64,000 nt of DNA from UBA4427 sp046351135 (GCA_046351135.1 JAXLZA010000001.1:62001-126000), one strand, 5' to 3'; counted from the first letter of the stretch, positions 49,199-57,741 are shown. Notes: a model not told the origin generated them from the letters alone. A program made the numbers and translations.

Positions 49199-50438
49199 GG
49201 CGGGGCGCAGCGCTCGGGTCCGGGTCGTCGAGGCGAACGCGGCGCTGCGCGCGGCGATCGTCGGGGCGGTGGTCGGCTCGGGCTTCGAGGCCTCGGCGAT
49301 GGCGGAGGCCGGTTCACCGGTCGACCGCGAGCTCGCGGTCCGCCATGCGCTCCACCTGATCGACCTCGGGGCGTTGGGCGCGCCCGGCTGGCTCGTCGAT
49401 CCCGAGGCCCGCGCCCGGAGCCTCTTCCTCGCCGCCGATCGCGGTGAGGCCGCGGCCCTCGCGCAGCGTTACGGGCCGGCGCTCGACCTGCTCGTGAAGC
49501 CCTTCTCGGTGCAGGCCCTCGAGGCCCGGCTGCTCGCCCGGCTCGAGAGCCGCGACGCGCGGCGCGGGGTGCTGCTCGATCCCATGCTCCAGACCCGCGA
49601 CGAGCGCTTCGCCCGGACGCTCGAGCGCGCCTGGCGCCTCGCCCGCCTCGAGGGGCCGCTCTGCATCGCCGGCGAGCTCGGCACCGGCCGGCGTGCCCTC
49701 GCCCAGGCGATCGTCGCCGCGAGCCCGCGCGCCGCGCTCCCCTCCGTCGCGATCGACGGCCTCGGCCTCGAGGCCGGGCCCGGGGACGGGCTCGAGCGCG
49801 AGCTCGCGGAGCAGGTCGCGCGCGCGGGGACGGGGACGCTGCTCGTGATCGAGCCCGCCGACTGGTCGCCGCGGGCGCAGGCGGCGCTGCTCGCGCCCCT
49901 GCGTGCGCTCGAGGAGGAGGAGGCCCCGCGCTGCATCACCCTCGCGCGCGCGCCGATCGATCCGGGTCCCGGCGATGGGCGCCTGCTCGTGGAGCTCGCC
50001 TACCGCCTCGCCGGGCCGACCCTCGTGCTGCCCCCGATCCGGGAGCGCGCGGTCGATCAGCTCGCGCTCTGTCAGATGCTCGCCCGGCGCGTCGCCCGCT
50101 CCCTCGGTCGCGCGACGCCCGTCCTCGACGAGGCCCTCCTCGCGGCGCTTGCGCGCGACGGCTATCCCGGCAATCGCTTCGGGATCGAGAGCCGACTGCG
50201 CGGCGCGTGGATCGGCGACTTCGACCGCCCGGCCCGCGAAGAGGCGGAGGCGCCGATGCGCGACCCGGCGGCCGGCGGCGCCGAGCGCCTCGACTCGGTC
50301 GATCTGCGCCGGCTCGAGCGGGACGCGATCGTGCGCGCGCTCGGGCAGACGAAGGGCAACCGGACCCACGCCTCCCAGGCCCTCGGCATCAGCGTCCGCA
50401 CGCTGCGCAACAAGATCCGCGAGTACGGCCTGCGCTGA
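49191..50438 (+). CDS. NtrC/FlbD-like regulator without GAFTGA and Walker lysine
   Basis: This 415-residue protein has an N-terminal receiver-like domain (Asp58 in HLIDLGAL and Lys103 in LLVKPF are kept; the acidic pocket and Thr are altered), a shrunken AAA+ domain, and a Fis-type helix-turn-helix with GNRTHASQALGISVRTLRNK. Walker A reads GELGTGRRAL, with Arg167 in place of the lysine, the Walker B region reads LLVIEPADW, and no GAFTGA loop is present. It should bind DNA but not open sigma-54 promoters. It could repress, or compete with or bridge the intact activator at 9064. It overlaps the ChpT-like gene by eight bases. It ends the operon just before the flgB promoter. Confidence 0.75.
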   Translation: MLEAGRSARVRVVEANAALRAAIVGAVVGSGFEASAMAEAGSPVDRELAVRHALHLIDLGALGAPGWLVDPEARARSLFLAADRGEAAALAQRYGPALDLLVKPFSVQALEARLLARLESRDARRGVLLDPMLQTRDERFARTLERAWRLARLEGPLCIAGELGTGRRALAQAIVAASPRAALPSVAIDGLGLEAGPGDGLERELAEQVARAGTGTLLVIEPADWSPRAQAALLAPLRALEEEEAPRCITLARAPIDPGPGDGRLLVELAYRLAGPTLVLPPIRERAVDQLALCQMLARRVARSLGRATPVLDEALLAALARDGYPGNRFGIESRLRGAWIGDFDRPAREEAEAPMRDPAAGGAERLDSVDLRRLERDAIVRALGQTKGNRTHASQALGISVRTLRNKIREYGLR

Positions 50439-50499
50439 GCCGCGTCCGCGCCGAGACGGGCCCGGTCGGCAGGAATTGCCGAGCCCACGCATCGCCGCC

Positions 50500-50514
50500 T
50501 TTCAATGTGCACGC
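50500..50514 (+). promoter_or_regulatory. Putative activator site, copy 6
   Basis: TTTCAATGTGCACGC shares TTTCA and GTGCACGC with the copy at 19767. It lies about 80 bases upstream of the sigma-54 promoter at 50594. Confidence 0.4.
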
Positions 50515-50593
50515 TCCATCACGCGGGGTCTTTGGCCCTGCAAGCTCCGACGCGCTCCCGCGGCGCGAGAGCCTCGGAGATCGCCCCGGCGAC

Positions 50594-50609
50594 TGGCATG
50601 GCGATTGCT
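50594..50609 (+). promoter_or_regulatory. Sigma-54 promoter for the flgB operon
   Basis: TGGCATG at 50594-50600 and TTGCT at 50605-50609 have correct spacing. The start of transcription should be near 50620, 66 bases before flgB. Twelve genes to flgE follow with no large gap. Confidence 0.87.
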
Positions 50610-50685
50610 CAGGTGGAACGCGATCGACCATCGCGAAACGACCGGATTTCGAATCGCGAGCGGGCCACGATCGGGGAGGAAGAAG

Positions 50686-51063
50686 ATGCCGAGCTTCGGA
50701 CCGGAGGCGATGGGAGCGCTCCAGGTGGCCATGCGATTCCGCAAGGCGCGGGAGGCGGTGATCGCCTCGAACGTCGCCCACGCGGATACCCCGGGCTACC
50801 GCCGCCGCGATCTGTCCTTCGAAGGCATCTTCGAGGACGCGAAGAGCGGCATGGTCCGCACCCACGCGCAGCACCTCCCCACGCGCTCCGCCGACCCCGA
50901 GAACGCCCGGGTCGAGGTCGGTCCGCTCGGCACCCGCCCGGACGGCAACGGCATCGATCTCGACCAGGAGCTCGTCCACGCCCACCGCAACGCGGGCGCC
51001 TACATCGACCAGGCGAACGTGCTGGCCCGGCTCTCGACCCTGGTCCGCACCGCCATCGGCTGA
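50686..51063 (+). CDS. flgB: Flagellar proximal rod protein FlgB
   Basis: FlgB (125 residues) is a proximal rod protein. It has the axial-family motif in VIASNVAHADTPGYRRRDL and the C-terminal helix with ANVLARLSTLVRTAIG. Its length is typical. The ATG follows GGGAGGA. It is the first gene behind the sigma-54 promoter, with flgC 17 bases downstream. Confidence 0.92.
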   Translation: MPSFGPEAMGALQVAMRFRKAREAVIASNVAHADTPGYRRRDLSFEGIFEDAKSGMVRTHAQHLPTRSADPENARVEVGPLGTRPDGNGIDLDQELVHAHRNAGAYIDQANVLARLSTLVRTAIG

Positions 51064-51080
51064 AACGGGAGACCGCCTCG

Positions 51081-51509
51081 ATGAAGTTCTCCGACATCAT
51101 GGACATCGCCGCCTCGGGCCTGCTCGCCCAGCGGACCCGCATGACCGTCACCGCGAGCAACATCGCGAACGCCCAGACCACGCGTACGCGGGAGGGTGGG
51201 CCCTACCGCCGCCGCGACCCGGTCTTCGAGGCCGAGCGCATCGGCCAGGGCTTCGCCTCGAACCTCCAGCGCAAGATCAACACCGTCGACGTCGCGCGCA
51301 TCGTCACGGACAACCGCGATCCGATCACGCGCTACCTGCCGGACCATCCCGACGCCGACGAGCAGGGCTACGTCCAGTTCCCGAACGTCAACCTGGTCGA
51401 GGAGCAGGCGAACCTCGTCGGGGCCAGCCGCGGCTTCCAGGCGAACCTGCTCGTGATGCAGAAGCTGCGCGCCATGACGGACGCGCTGCTGCGCGTCGGC
51501 CAGAACTAG
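51081..51509 (+). CDS. flgC: Flagellar proximal rod protein FlgC
   Basis: FlgC (142 residues) is a proximal rod protein. It shows LLAQRTRMTVTASNIANAQT, the family signature GGPYRRRDPVFEAE, and the C-terminal VEEQANLVGASRGFQANLLV. It lies between flgB and fliE in the classic order. Nothing unusual. Confidence 0.93.
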   Translation: MKFSDIMDIAASGLLAQRTRMTVTASNIANAQTTRTREGGPYRRRDPVFEAERIGQGFASNLQRKINTVDVARIVTDNRDPITRYLPDHPDADEQGYVQFPNVNLVEEQANLVGASRGFQANLLVMQKLRAMTDALLRVGQN

Positions 51510-51524
51510 CGGGGACGATGAACG

Positions 51525-51830
51525 ATGGACCAGGTCCTGATCGATCGACTGCGCGACGTCGGCAATGCCGGCCGGGTCACCGGCCCGCTCTCCGGGGCGA
51601 CGCGCGAGACCGGCGGCGCGTCCTTCTCCGAGATCATCGGAGGCCTCGTCTCCGAGACGAACCAGAAGCAGCTGCAGGCGGAGTCCGACGCCGCGGGCGT
51701 CGCCAAGGGCGACGTCGACATGATGGACGCGGTGGTCTCCCTGAACGAGGCCGACCTCTCGCTCCGCATGATCATGCAGATCCGGGACCGCGCCCTCGAG
51801 GCCTATCAGTCCATCCTCCAGTCGATCTGA
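51525..51830 (+). CDS. fliE: Hook-basal body adaptor FliE
   Basis: FliE (101 residues) links the MS ring to the rod. The family pattern is seen in ASFSEIIGGLVSETN and in the C-terminal half with DMMDAVVSLNEADLSLRMIM and a final RALEAYQSILQ. It starts 15 bases after flgC. Length and order are normal. Confidence 0.92.
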   Translation: MDQVLIDRLRDVGNAGRVTGPLSGATRETGGASFSEIIGGLVSETNQKQLQAESDAAGVAKGDVDMMDAVVSLNEADLSLRMIMQIRDRALEAYQSILQSI

Positions 51831-51838
51831 GGTGAGTC

Positions 51839-53647
51839 TTGGCGGATCGATTCCAGAACCTCCTGAAGCAGTTCTCGTCCCTGCCGCCGATCCGGCAGGC
51901 CGTCCTCGTCGCGACGGCCGCCGGCTCGCTCGCGTTCTTCTACTGGATCGCGATGGCGTCCGGGAAGACCGAGTACCGCACCCTCTACCGCGGTCTCGAG
52001 GACGCCGAGGCGGCGCAGGTCGTCGAGGTGCTGACGGCCGAGCGCATCGAGTACCAGATCGCCGAGGGCGGCAGCGCGATCCAGGTCCCCGTGAACCGCG
52101 TCCACGAGGCGCGCATGCGGGTCGCCTCGCGAGGGCTCCCGAGCGGCCACTCCCCCGGCTTCGAGATCTTCGACCAGGGGACCTTCGGCGTCACCGACTT
52201 CGTCCAGAAGGTCAACTACCACCGCGCGCTCCAGGGCGAGCTCGCCCGCACGATCGAGCAGGTCGAGGGGGTCGAGAAGGCCCGCGTCCAGCTCGCGCTC
52301 CCCGAGCGCAAGGCGCTCCTGCGCAAGGACGAGCGCAAGGCGACGGCCTCGGTCGTGCTGCGCCTGCGCGGCGGCCACGACCTCGAGTCCGGTCAGATCC
52401 GCGGCATCGTCCACCTCGTCGCCTCGAGCGTCGAGGGGCTCGACCCGAACCAGGTGACCCTCGTCGACAACCGCGGCCGGCTGCTCGCGCCCCAGTCCGA
52501 CATGGACCCGTCCGCCGGCGGCGGCGCGCCCACGATGCTCGGCCGGGCCCGCTCCCTCGAGCGCGACCTCGAGGATCAGGTCGAGTCGATCCTCGAGCGC
52601 ACCGTCGGCCTCGGCCGCGTCGTCGCGAAGGTGAACGCCCAGGTCGACTGGACCCAGACGGAGAAGACCGAGGAGGTCTTCGATCCCAACTCCCAGATCG
52701 AGCGCAGCACCCAGCGCGAGACCGAGACCTCGAGCGACTCGACCAAGGAAGGCGGCGTCGTCGGCATCGTGGCGAACTCGCCCGAGGCGGCCCCGGCGCA
52801 GTCGTCGACCGGCACGAACTCGAGCTCGTCGCGGACCTCGGAGACGGTCAACTTCGAGCTCAGCAAGACGGTGAGCCACCACGTGCTGCCGACGGGGAAG
52901 ATCGAGCGGCTCTCGGTCGCGGTCCTGATCGACGGCAAGCCCGTCGTGGCGGGGGGCGCGGATGCGCCGGCCGAGGGCGAGGGCGTGCCGGCCTTCACGC
53001 CCTGGAGCAGCGAGGAGATCGCCGAGTTCGAGCAGCTCGCGAAGCGCGCGGTCGGGTTCTCCGCGGAGCGGGGCGACGAGATCAGCGTGATCAACGCGCC
53101 CTTCCAGGCGCTCGACGCCGAGTTCGACGCGCCGAGCCCGCTCACGCCCGACGTCGTGGCGATCCTGATGACGATCGTCCAGGGCGTGGTCTTCCTGATC
53201 GGGCTCTTCCTCTTCGCGCGGCTCTTCGTGAAGCCGCTCGCGGCCGCGGTCGGTGGGCCGGATCCCACGGTGGCCGTCAAGGACCTGCGCAAGGAGGTCC
53301 TGACGAAGCTCGCCACGGTGCAGGCCGAGCTGACGGGCGGCGTCGTGTCGCCCGAGCTGGCGGCCGCGGTCGCCGAGGCGGCGGAAGAGGCCGCGGCACC
53401 GGCGGTCGAGGGCGGCGCGGCGCGGCGCGAGGCGGCGGCCGGGGGCCCGGGCGGCGGCGAGGGGAGCTCTTCGCGCGGTGGAAAGGCGATCGCGGCGGGC
53501 CGCGGCGGGGCGAGCGATTTCGAGATCCCGGGTCTGATGGATCCGAACGGAACGATCCCGCTGCCGGCGCAGGTCGATCGCCTGGCCCAGCTCCGACCCG
53601 AGGATTCGGTGCGCACGATCCGAGGCTGGATGTCGAGCGGGAGCTAG
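51839..53647 (+). CDS. fliF: Flagellar MS-ring protein FliF
   Basis: FliF (602 residues) forms the MS ring, the base of the flagellum. The first membrane segment is at about residues 21-40 and the second at about 439-463. Between them are ring-building motifs (GFEIFDQGTFGVTDFVQKVN, ARVQLALPERKALLRKDER). A Gly/Ala-rich insert (about 520-565) precedes the FliG-binding end with EDSVRTIRGWMSSGS. It is somewhat longer than usual owing to that insert. The start is a TTG after GAGGTGAG, overlapping no other gene. Confidence 0.95.
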   Translation: MADRFQNLLKQFSSLPPIRQAVLVATAAGSLAFFYWIAMASGKTEYRTLYRGLEDAEAAQVVEVLTAERIEYQIAEGGSAIQVPVNRVHEARMRVASRGLPSGHSPGFEIFDQGTFGVTDFVQKVNYHRALQGELARTIEQVEGVEKARVQLALPERKALLRKDERKATASVVLRLRGGHDLESGQIRGIVHLVASSVEGLDPNQVTLVDNRGRLLAPQSDMDPSAGGGAPTMLGRARSLERDLEDQVESILERTVGLGRVVAKVNAQVDWTQTEKTEEVFDPNSQIERSTQRETETSSDSTKEGGVVGIVANSPEAAPAQSSTGTNSSSSRTSETVNFELSKTVSHHVLPTGKIERLSVAVLIDGKPVVAGGADAPAEGEGVPAFTPWSSEEIAEFEQLAKRAVGFSAERGDEISVINAPFQALDAEFDAPSPLTPDVVAILMTIVQGVVFLIGLFLFARLFVKPLAAAVGGPDPTVAVKDLRKEVLTKLATVQAELTGGVVSPELAAAVAEAAEEAAAPAVEGGAARREAAAGGPGGGEGSSSRGGKAIAAGRGGASDFEIPGLMDPNGTIPLPAQVDRLAQLRPEDSVRTIRGWMSSGS

Positions 53648-53650
53648 TCG

Positions 53651-54670
53651 TTGCCCCAGAAGCACCTGCAATACGAGCTGCTCAACGGCACCGAGAAGGC
53701 GGCCATCCTGATGATGAGCCTGCCTCCGGCGCGCGTGCGGGAGCTGATGGCCCGCCTCGACGACACCGAGGCGGAGCGCATCCTCGTGTGCATCTCGCGC
53801 TTCGAGGTGATTCCGTCGTCGGTGCTCGAGCGGGTCATGCGGGACTTCCAGGAGGCGATCGGGAAGCACGAGATCTCGGTCCAGGGCGGGCGCGAGCAGG
53901 CCTTCTCGATCATCTCGAAGGCGGTCGATCCGGATCGGGCGCTGCGGCTGAAGGAGAAGCTCGGCCGCGACGAGAAGCGGATCGACTGGTCGCTGCGCGA
54001 GTACAGCCCCGACTTCATCGCGAACCAGCTCGCCCTCGAGCATCCGCAGACGGTGGCGCTCGTGCTGGCCCAGTTCCCCTCGGAGCGGGGCGCCGTCGTC
54101 GTCGGCCATCTCCACGAGGAGATCCGGGCCGAGGTCATGCTGCGGGTCGCGAATCTCCAGACCGTCGCGAGCGACGTCATCTACGAGCTCGAGGACGAGG
54201 TCTCGATGATGTTCAGCCGTCAGGTCGGCGCGCCGACCCCGGTCGGGGGCACCGACGTCGCGGCGAAGCTCCTGAACGGCGTCTCGAAGACCGAGGGCCA
54301 GGAGATCCTCGAGCGGATGGACTCGCGCGATCCCGAGATCGCCGCCGACATCCGCAAGAAGATGCTGACCTTCAACGACCTCGAGACGATCGACAAGCGC
54401 GGCTTCCAGGCGCTGCTGCGCGAGATCCCGACCGAGGATCTGGTGATCGCCCTCAAGACCGCGAGCGACGCGATGAAGGAGAAGGTCTTCTCGAACGTCT
54501 CCTCGCGGGCCGCGGACCAGATCCGCGAGGAGTCGGATCTGCTCCCGCCGATGCGGCTCTCGGAGATCGAGAACGTCCAGCGCCAGATCGTGGACGTGGC
54601 GCGCCGGCTCGAGGAAGAGGGCGTGCTCTCGATCGAGACCGGCGGAGGGGGCGACGATGTCCTCGTTTAA
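53651..54670 (+). CDS. fliG: Flagellar switch protein FliG
   Basis: FliG (339 residues) is the rotor protein that meets the stator. It has the FliF-binding N-domain, the EHPQ motif (LALEHPQTVALVLAQFP) near residue 127, and the C-terminal torque helix with FNDLETIDKRGFQALLREI, with charged residues kept. The start is a TTG three bases after the fliF stop, with no strong ribosome site, so it probably depends on coupling. The fliH start lies inside its end. Confidence 0.95.
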   Translation: MPQKHLQYELLNGTEKAAILMMSLPPARVRELMARLDDTEAERILVCISRFEVIPSSVLERVMRDFQEAIGKHEISVQGGREQAFSIISKAVDPDRALRLKEKLGRDEKRIDWSLREYSPDFIANQLALEHPQTVALVLAQFPSERGAVVVGHLHEEIRAEVMLRVANLQTVASDVIYELEDEVSMMFSRQVGAPTPVGGTDVAAKLLNGVSKTEGQEILERMDSRDPEIAADIRKKMLTFNDLETIDKRGFQALLREIPTEDLVIALKTASDAMKEKVFSNVSSRAADQIREESDLLPPMRLSEIENVQRQIVDVARRLEEEGVLSIETGGGGDDVLV

Positions 54671-55352
54671 GCCCGACCCCTTCTACGCGGACCTGGCCTT
54701 CCGGCCTCTGCTCTTCGGCGCGGGCGGCGAGGCCGCGTTCGGTGGCGGTGCCTTTGCGCGGGAGGAGCGCGTCGCGCCCCAGCCGGTCGCGATGCCGGCG
54801 CCGGAGCCCGCGGTGCCGGCCTGTACCGAGGCCGACCACGCGGAGCTCGAGGAGGCCGCCTTCGAGAAGGGACGCGCGAGCGCGGCCGCCGAGTGGGCGC
54901 GCTGCGAGCAGGCCTGCGCGGTGCTCGAGGCGGCGGCGGCGGAGATGGCGCGGGTCTCGGTGCGCATGCTGCATGCCAACCGGGAGCAGATGGTGGCGCT
55001 CGCGTCGGAGATCGCCCGGCTCTGGATCGGCGAGGAGCTGCGCCTCGATCCGGCGCGCTTCGCCGGGCCCCTCGAGCGCGCGCTCGCGCAGTGTGCGGAG
55101 GGCGCGGAGGCGCGGGTGAGGCTGAATCCGGCGGTGCTCTCGGCGCTCGAGACGAGCCTCCCGGAGCGCGTCGCCGGCTGGTCGGAGTCGCTCGCCGTCG
55201 AGCTCGTCTCGGATCCCGGCCTCGCGCCCGATGCCTTCCGGATCGAGAGCGGTCCGCGGACCCTCGACGCGGATCTCGACGGGCTCGTCGGGCGGGTCCG
55301 CGAGGCGGTGCGCGAGGCCTTCGAGTCGGCGGGCGGGGAGGGCGACGCGTGA
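54657..55352 (+). CDS. fliH: Flagellar export ATPase regulator FliH
   Basis: FliH (231 residues) binds and restrains the FliI ATPase and links it to the C-ring. It has the variable Ala/Pro-rich N-terminus, the Ala/Glu coiled coil (about 62-115), and the V-ATPase-E-like C-terminal domain with LASEIARLWIGEELRLDPA and RTLDADLDGLVGRVREAV. The start overlaps fliG and the stop overlaps fliI. Confidence 0.88.
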   Translation: MSSFKPDPFYADLAFRPLLFGAGGEAAFGGGAFAREERVAPQPVAMPAPEPAVPACTEADHAELEEAAFEKGRASAAAEWARCEQACAVLEAAAAEMARVSVRMLHANREQMVALASEIARLWIGEELRLDPARFAGPLERALAQCAEGAEARVRLNPAVLSALETSLPERVAGWSESLAVELVSDPGLAPDAFRIESGPRTLDADLDGLVGRVREAVREAFESAGGEGDA

Positions 55353-56689
55353 CGATGGGCGCGGTGGACACCGCCTTCTTCACCCGCGCGACCCGAACGC
55401 TCCCGGGGCTCGAGCGCTTCGCGGTCGCGGGGCGGGTGCGGTCGGTGGTCGGGCTGCTGATCGAGGTCGAGGGCATCCGCCCGGCGCTGGGCGCGTTCTG
55501 CTCGATCGAGAGCGAGCCCGGGGCACCGCGGCTCGAAGGCGAGATCGTGGGCCTGCGCGAGGGCGTCTCGCTCGTGATGCCCTTCGGCGACCTGCGCGGG
55601 ATCCGCGTCGGGGCCGCGGTGCGGATCGAGGCCGGCGTCGATCGCGTGCCGAGCGGCCCGGGCTGCCTCGGTCGCGTGCTCGACGCCCTGGGCCGGCCGA
55701 TCGACGGGAAGGGACCGCTCGTCGACGTCGTCCATCGTCCGATCGAGTCGGCGCCGGTCGGCACCGTGACCCGCGCGCGGATCGCCGAGCCCCTCGACCT
55801 CGGCCTGCGGGCCCTCAACGTCTTCGCGACCGTCGGCCGCGGCATGCGCATCGGGATCTTCGCCGGCTCGGGCGTCGGCAAGTCGACCCTGCTCGGCCAG
55901 CTGGCGAGCCAGGCCGACGTCGACGTCTCGGTGATCGGGCTGATCGGCGAGCGGCGGCGCGAGGTGCGCGAGTTCATCGAGCGCGATCTCGGCGACGCCC
56001 TCGCGCGCTCGGTCGTGGTCGTGTCGACGAGCGACGAGCCGGCCACGCTGCGGACCCGGGGCGCGCGGGTCGCGACGGCGATCGCCGAAGGCTTCCGGGA
56101 CGCCGGCCGCGACGTCCTGCTGATGATGGACTCCCTGACCCGCTTCTGCACCGCCCAGCGCGAGATCGGCCTCGCCACCGGCGAGCCACCGACGACCCGC
56201 GGCTACACGCCTTCGGTCTGGAACCAGCTTCCGAAGCTCGTCGAGCGCGCCGGCACCACCGACCGCGCGGGCAGCATCACCGGCCTCTACACGATCCTCG
56301 TCGAGGGCGACGACATGAACGAACCCGTCGCCGACGCGGCCCGCTCGCTGCTCGACGGCCACATCGAGCTCTCGCGGCGGATCGCCGAGCGCGGCCGGTT
56401 CCCGGCGGTCGACGTGCTGTCGAGCGTCTCGCGGGTCATGCCCGACGTCACCACGGCCGAGCACCAGACCCTCGCCCGCGAGGCCCGCCAGATCCTCGCG
56501 ACCTATCGCGACGCCGAGGACCTGATCTCGGTCGGCGCCTACGCCGAGGGCTCGGATCCGGCGATCGATCGCGCGCGGCGCCTGCAGCCGGCGCTCCAGG
56601 CCTTCCTGAGCCAGCCGCGGGGCGAGGTGACGAGTCTCGCCGACTCGGTCGCGAAGCTGCGGAGCCTGATCCGGGGAGGCAAGGCATGA
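55349..56689 (+). CDS. fliI: Flagellum-specific ATPase FliI
   Basis: FliI (446 residues) is the hexameric ATPase of the export system. Walker A is GIFAGSGVGKST near residue 171, Walker B is in VLLMMDSLTRFC, and the catalytic Glu is in GLIGERRREVREF. GRVLDALGRPIDG and TTRGYTPSVWNQLPKLVERA are typical. The GTG at 55349 overlaps the fliH stop and is eight bases after GGGGAGGG; an ATG at 55355 is an alternative. fliJ overlaps its stop. Confidence 0.95.
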   Translation: MTMGAVDTAFFTRATRTLPGLERFAVAGRVRSVVGLLIEVEGIRPALGAFCSIESEPGAPRLEGEIVGLREGVSLVMPFGDLRGIRVGAAVRIEAGVDRVPSGPGCLGRVLDALGRPIDGKGPLVDVVHRPIESAPVGTVTRARIAEPLDLGLRALNVFATVGRGMRIGIFAGSGVGKSTLLGQLASQADVDVSVIGLIGERRREVREFIERDLGDALARSVVVVSTSDEPATLRTRGARVATAIAEGFRDAGRDVLLMMDSLTRFCTAQREIGLATGEPPTTRGYTPSVWNQLPKLVERAGTTDRAGSITGLYTILVEGDDMNEPVADAARSLLDGHIELSRRIAERGRFPAVDVLSSVSRVMPDVTTAEHQTLAREARQILATYRDAEDLISVGAYAEGSDPAIDRARRLQPALQAFLSQPRGEVTSLADSVAKLRSLIRGGKA

Positions 56690-57741
56690 AGCGATTCGTC
56701 TTCCGGCTGGAGCGGGTGCTCGGGATCCGCCGCTTCGAGCTCGAGCGGGCGCGCCACGCCCTCTCGCTCGTCGAGGCGGAGGCCATGCGGCTCGCGACCG
56801 CGTGCGTCGAGGCCGAGCGGCGCTGGCACGAGGGCCAGCGGCGGCTCGAGGAAGAGACGGTCGCGGGCGCCGACGGCGCCGCCCTCGCGCTGCGGGCCCG
56901 CGCGGTGCGCGCCGGGCGCGCGAAGTGGATGTACGCGCGCATGGCGGTCGAGGCCTTCGAGCCCAGGCGCGCCGAAGCGCGCGAGCAGGTCCGGCGCTGC
57001 CGTGCCCGGGTCGAGAGCCTCGAGAAGCTGCGCGAGCAGCGCGCCGAGCTCCACCGCCGACGGGCTCTCGCGGGGGAGCAGGCCGAGCTCGAGGACCTCT
57101 CGATCGCGCGCTTCGCGCGCTCGGGCCTGCTCGTCCTGCTGCTCGGGCTCCTGCTCACGGGAACGGGCACCGCGCGCGCCGAGTCGGCGAAGGCGCCGGC
57201 GGCGGCCGGGGCCGAGCAGGTCGAGAAGGGCGAGAAGGGCGCGGCGAGCGCGTCCGGCTCCGACGGGGCTCTCCCGGACGCGACCGCGGCGCTGCTCTCC
57301 GGTCCGGGCTTCTCCAAGGGCGTCGACCTGATCCTCGCCGAGGTGCGCACGCGCGAGGCGGAGATCGCGCGGCGCGAGCTCGAGCTCGGCGAGCGCGAGG
57401 CGGCGGTCAAGGAGCTCGAGGCCATGGTCGCGGAGCGCGCCGGTGAGCTCGAGAAGATCCGGGGCGAGGTCGAGGCCCGCATCCTCGCGTGGACGACCCA
57501 GGGCCAGGACCGGATCGAGCAGCTCTCGGGCGTTTACTCGGTGATGCCGCCAGCGGAGGCCGCGGGGCTGCTCGCGAAGCTCGATCTCGACCTCTCGGTC
57601 TCGATCATCCAGAAGATGAAGAAGAAGGTGTCGGCGAGCGTGCTCGCGGCGATGAAGCCCGAGCGGGCGCTGCTCGTCAGCCGACGGATCCTGCAACCCC
57701 TCGATCCGGCGACGGACGCGCCGCCGGCCCGGCCCGAATAG
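56686..57741 (+). CDS. fliJ: FliJ-MotE fusion protein
   Basis: One 351-residue frame joins two proteins. Residues 1-143 are FliJ, the coiled-coil export chaperone: start with KRFVFRLERVLGIRRFELER and end with AELEDLSIARFAR. At about 146-165 is a hydrophobic segment ending in GTARAE. Then comes a MotE/YlxF-like part: a coiled coil (about 215-270) and the MgtE-N-like domain with SGVYSVMPPAEAAGLLAKLD and KVSASVLAAMKPERALLVS. In Bacillus, fliJ and ylxF are neighbours in this order before fliK, so the fusion joins adjacent genes. I find no in-frame ATG, GTG or TTG at the junction. FliJ would be cytoplasmic and MotE periplasmic, tied through the membrane. Confidence 0.82.
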   Translation: MKRFVFRLERVLGIRRFELERARHALSLVEAEAMRLATACVEAERRWHEGQRRLEEETVAGADGAALALRARAVRAGRAKWMYARMAVEAFEPRRAEAREQVRRCRARVESLEKLREQRAELHRRRALAGEQAELEDLSIARFARSGLLVLLLGLLLTGTGTARAESAKAPAAAGAEQVEKGEKGAASASGSDGALPDATAALLSGPGFSKGVDLILAEVRTREAEIARRELELGEREAAVKELEAMVAERAGELEKIRGEVEARILAWTTQGQDRIEQLSGVYSVMPPAEAAGLLAKLDLDLSVSIIQKMKKKVSASVLAAMKPERALLVSRRILQPLDPATDAPPARPE

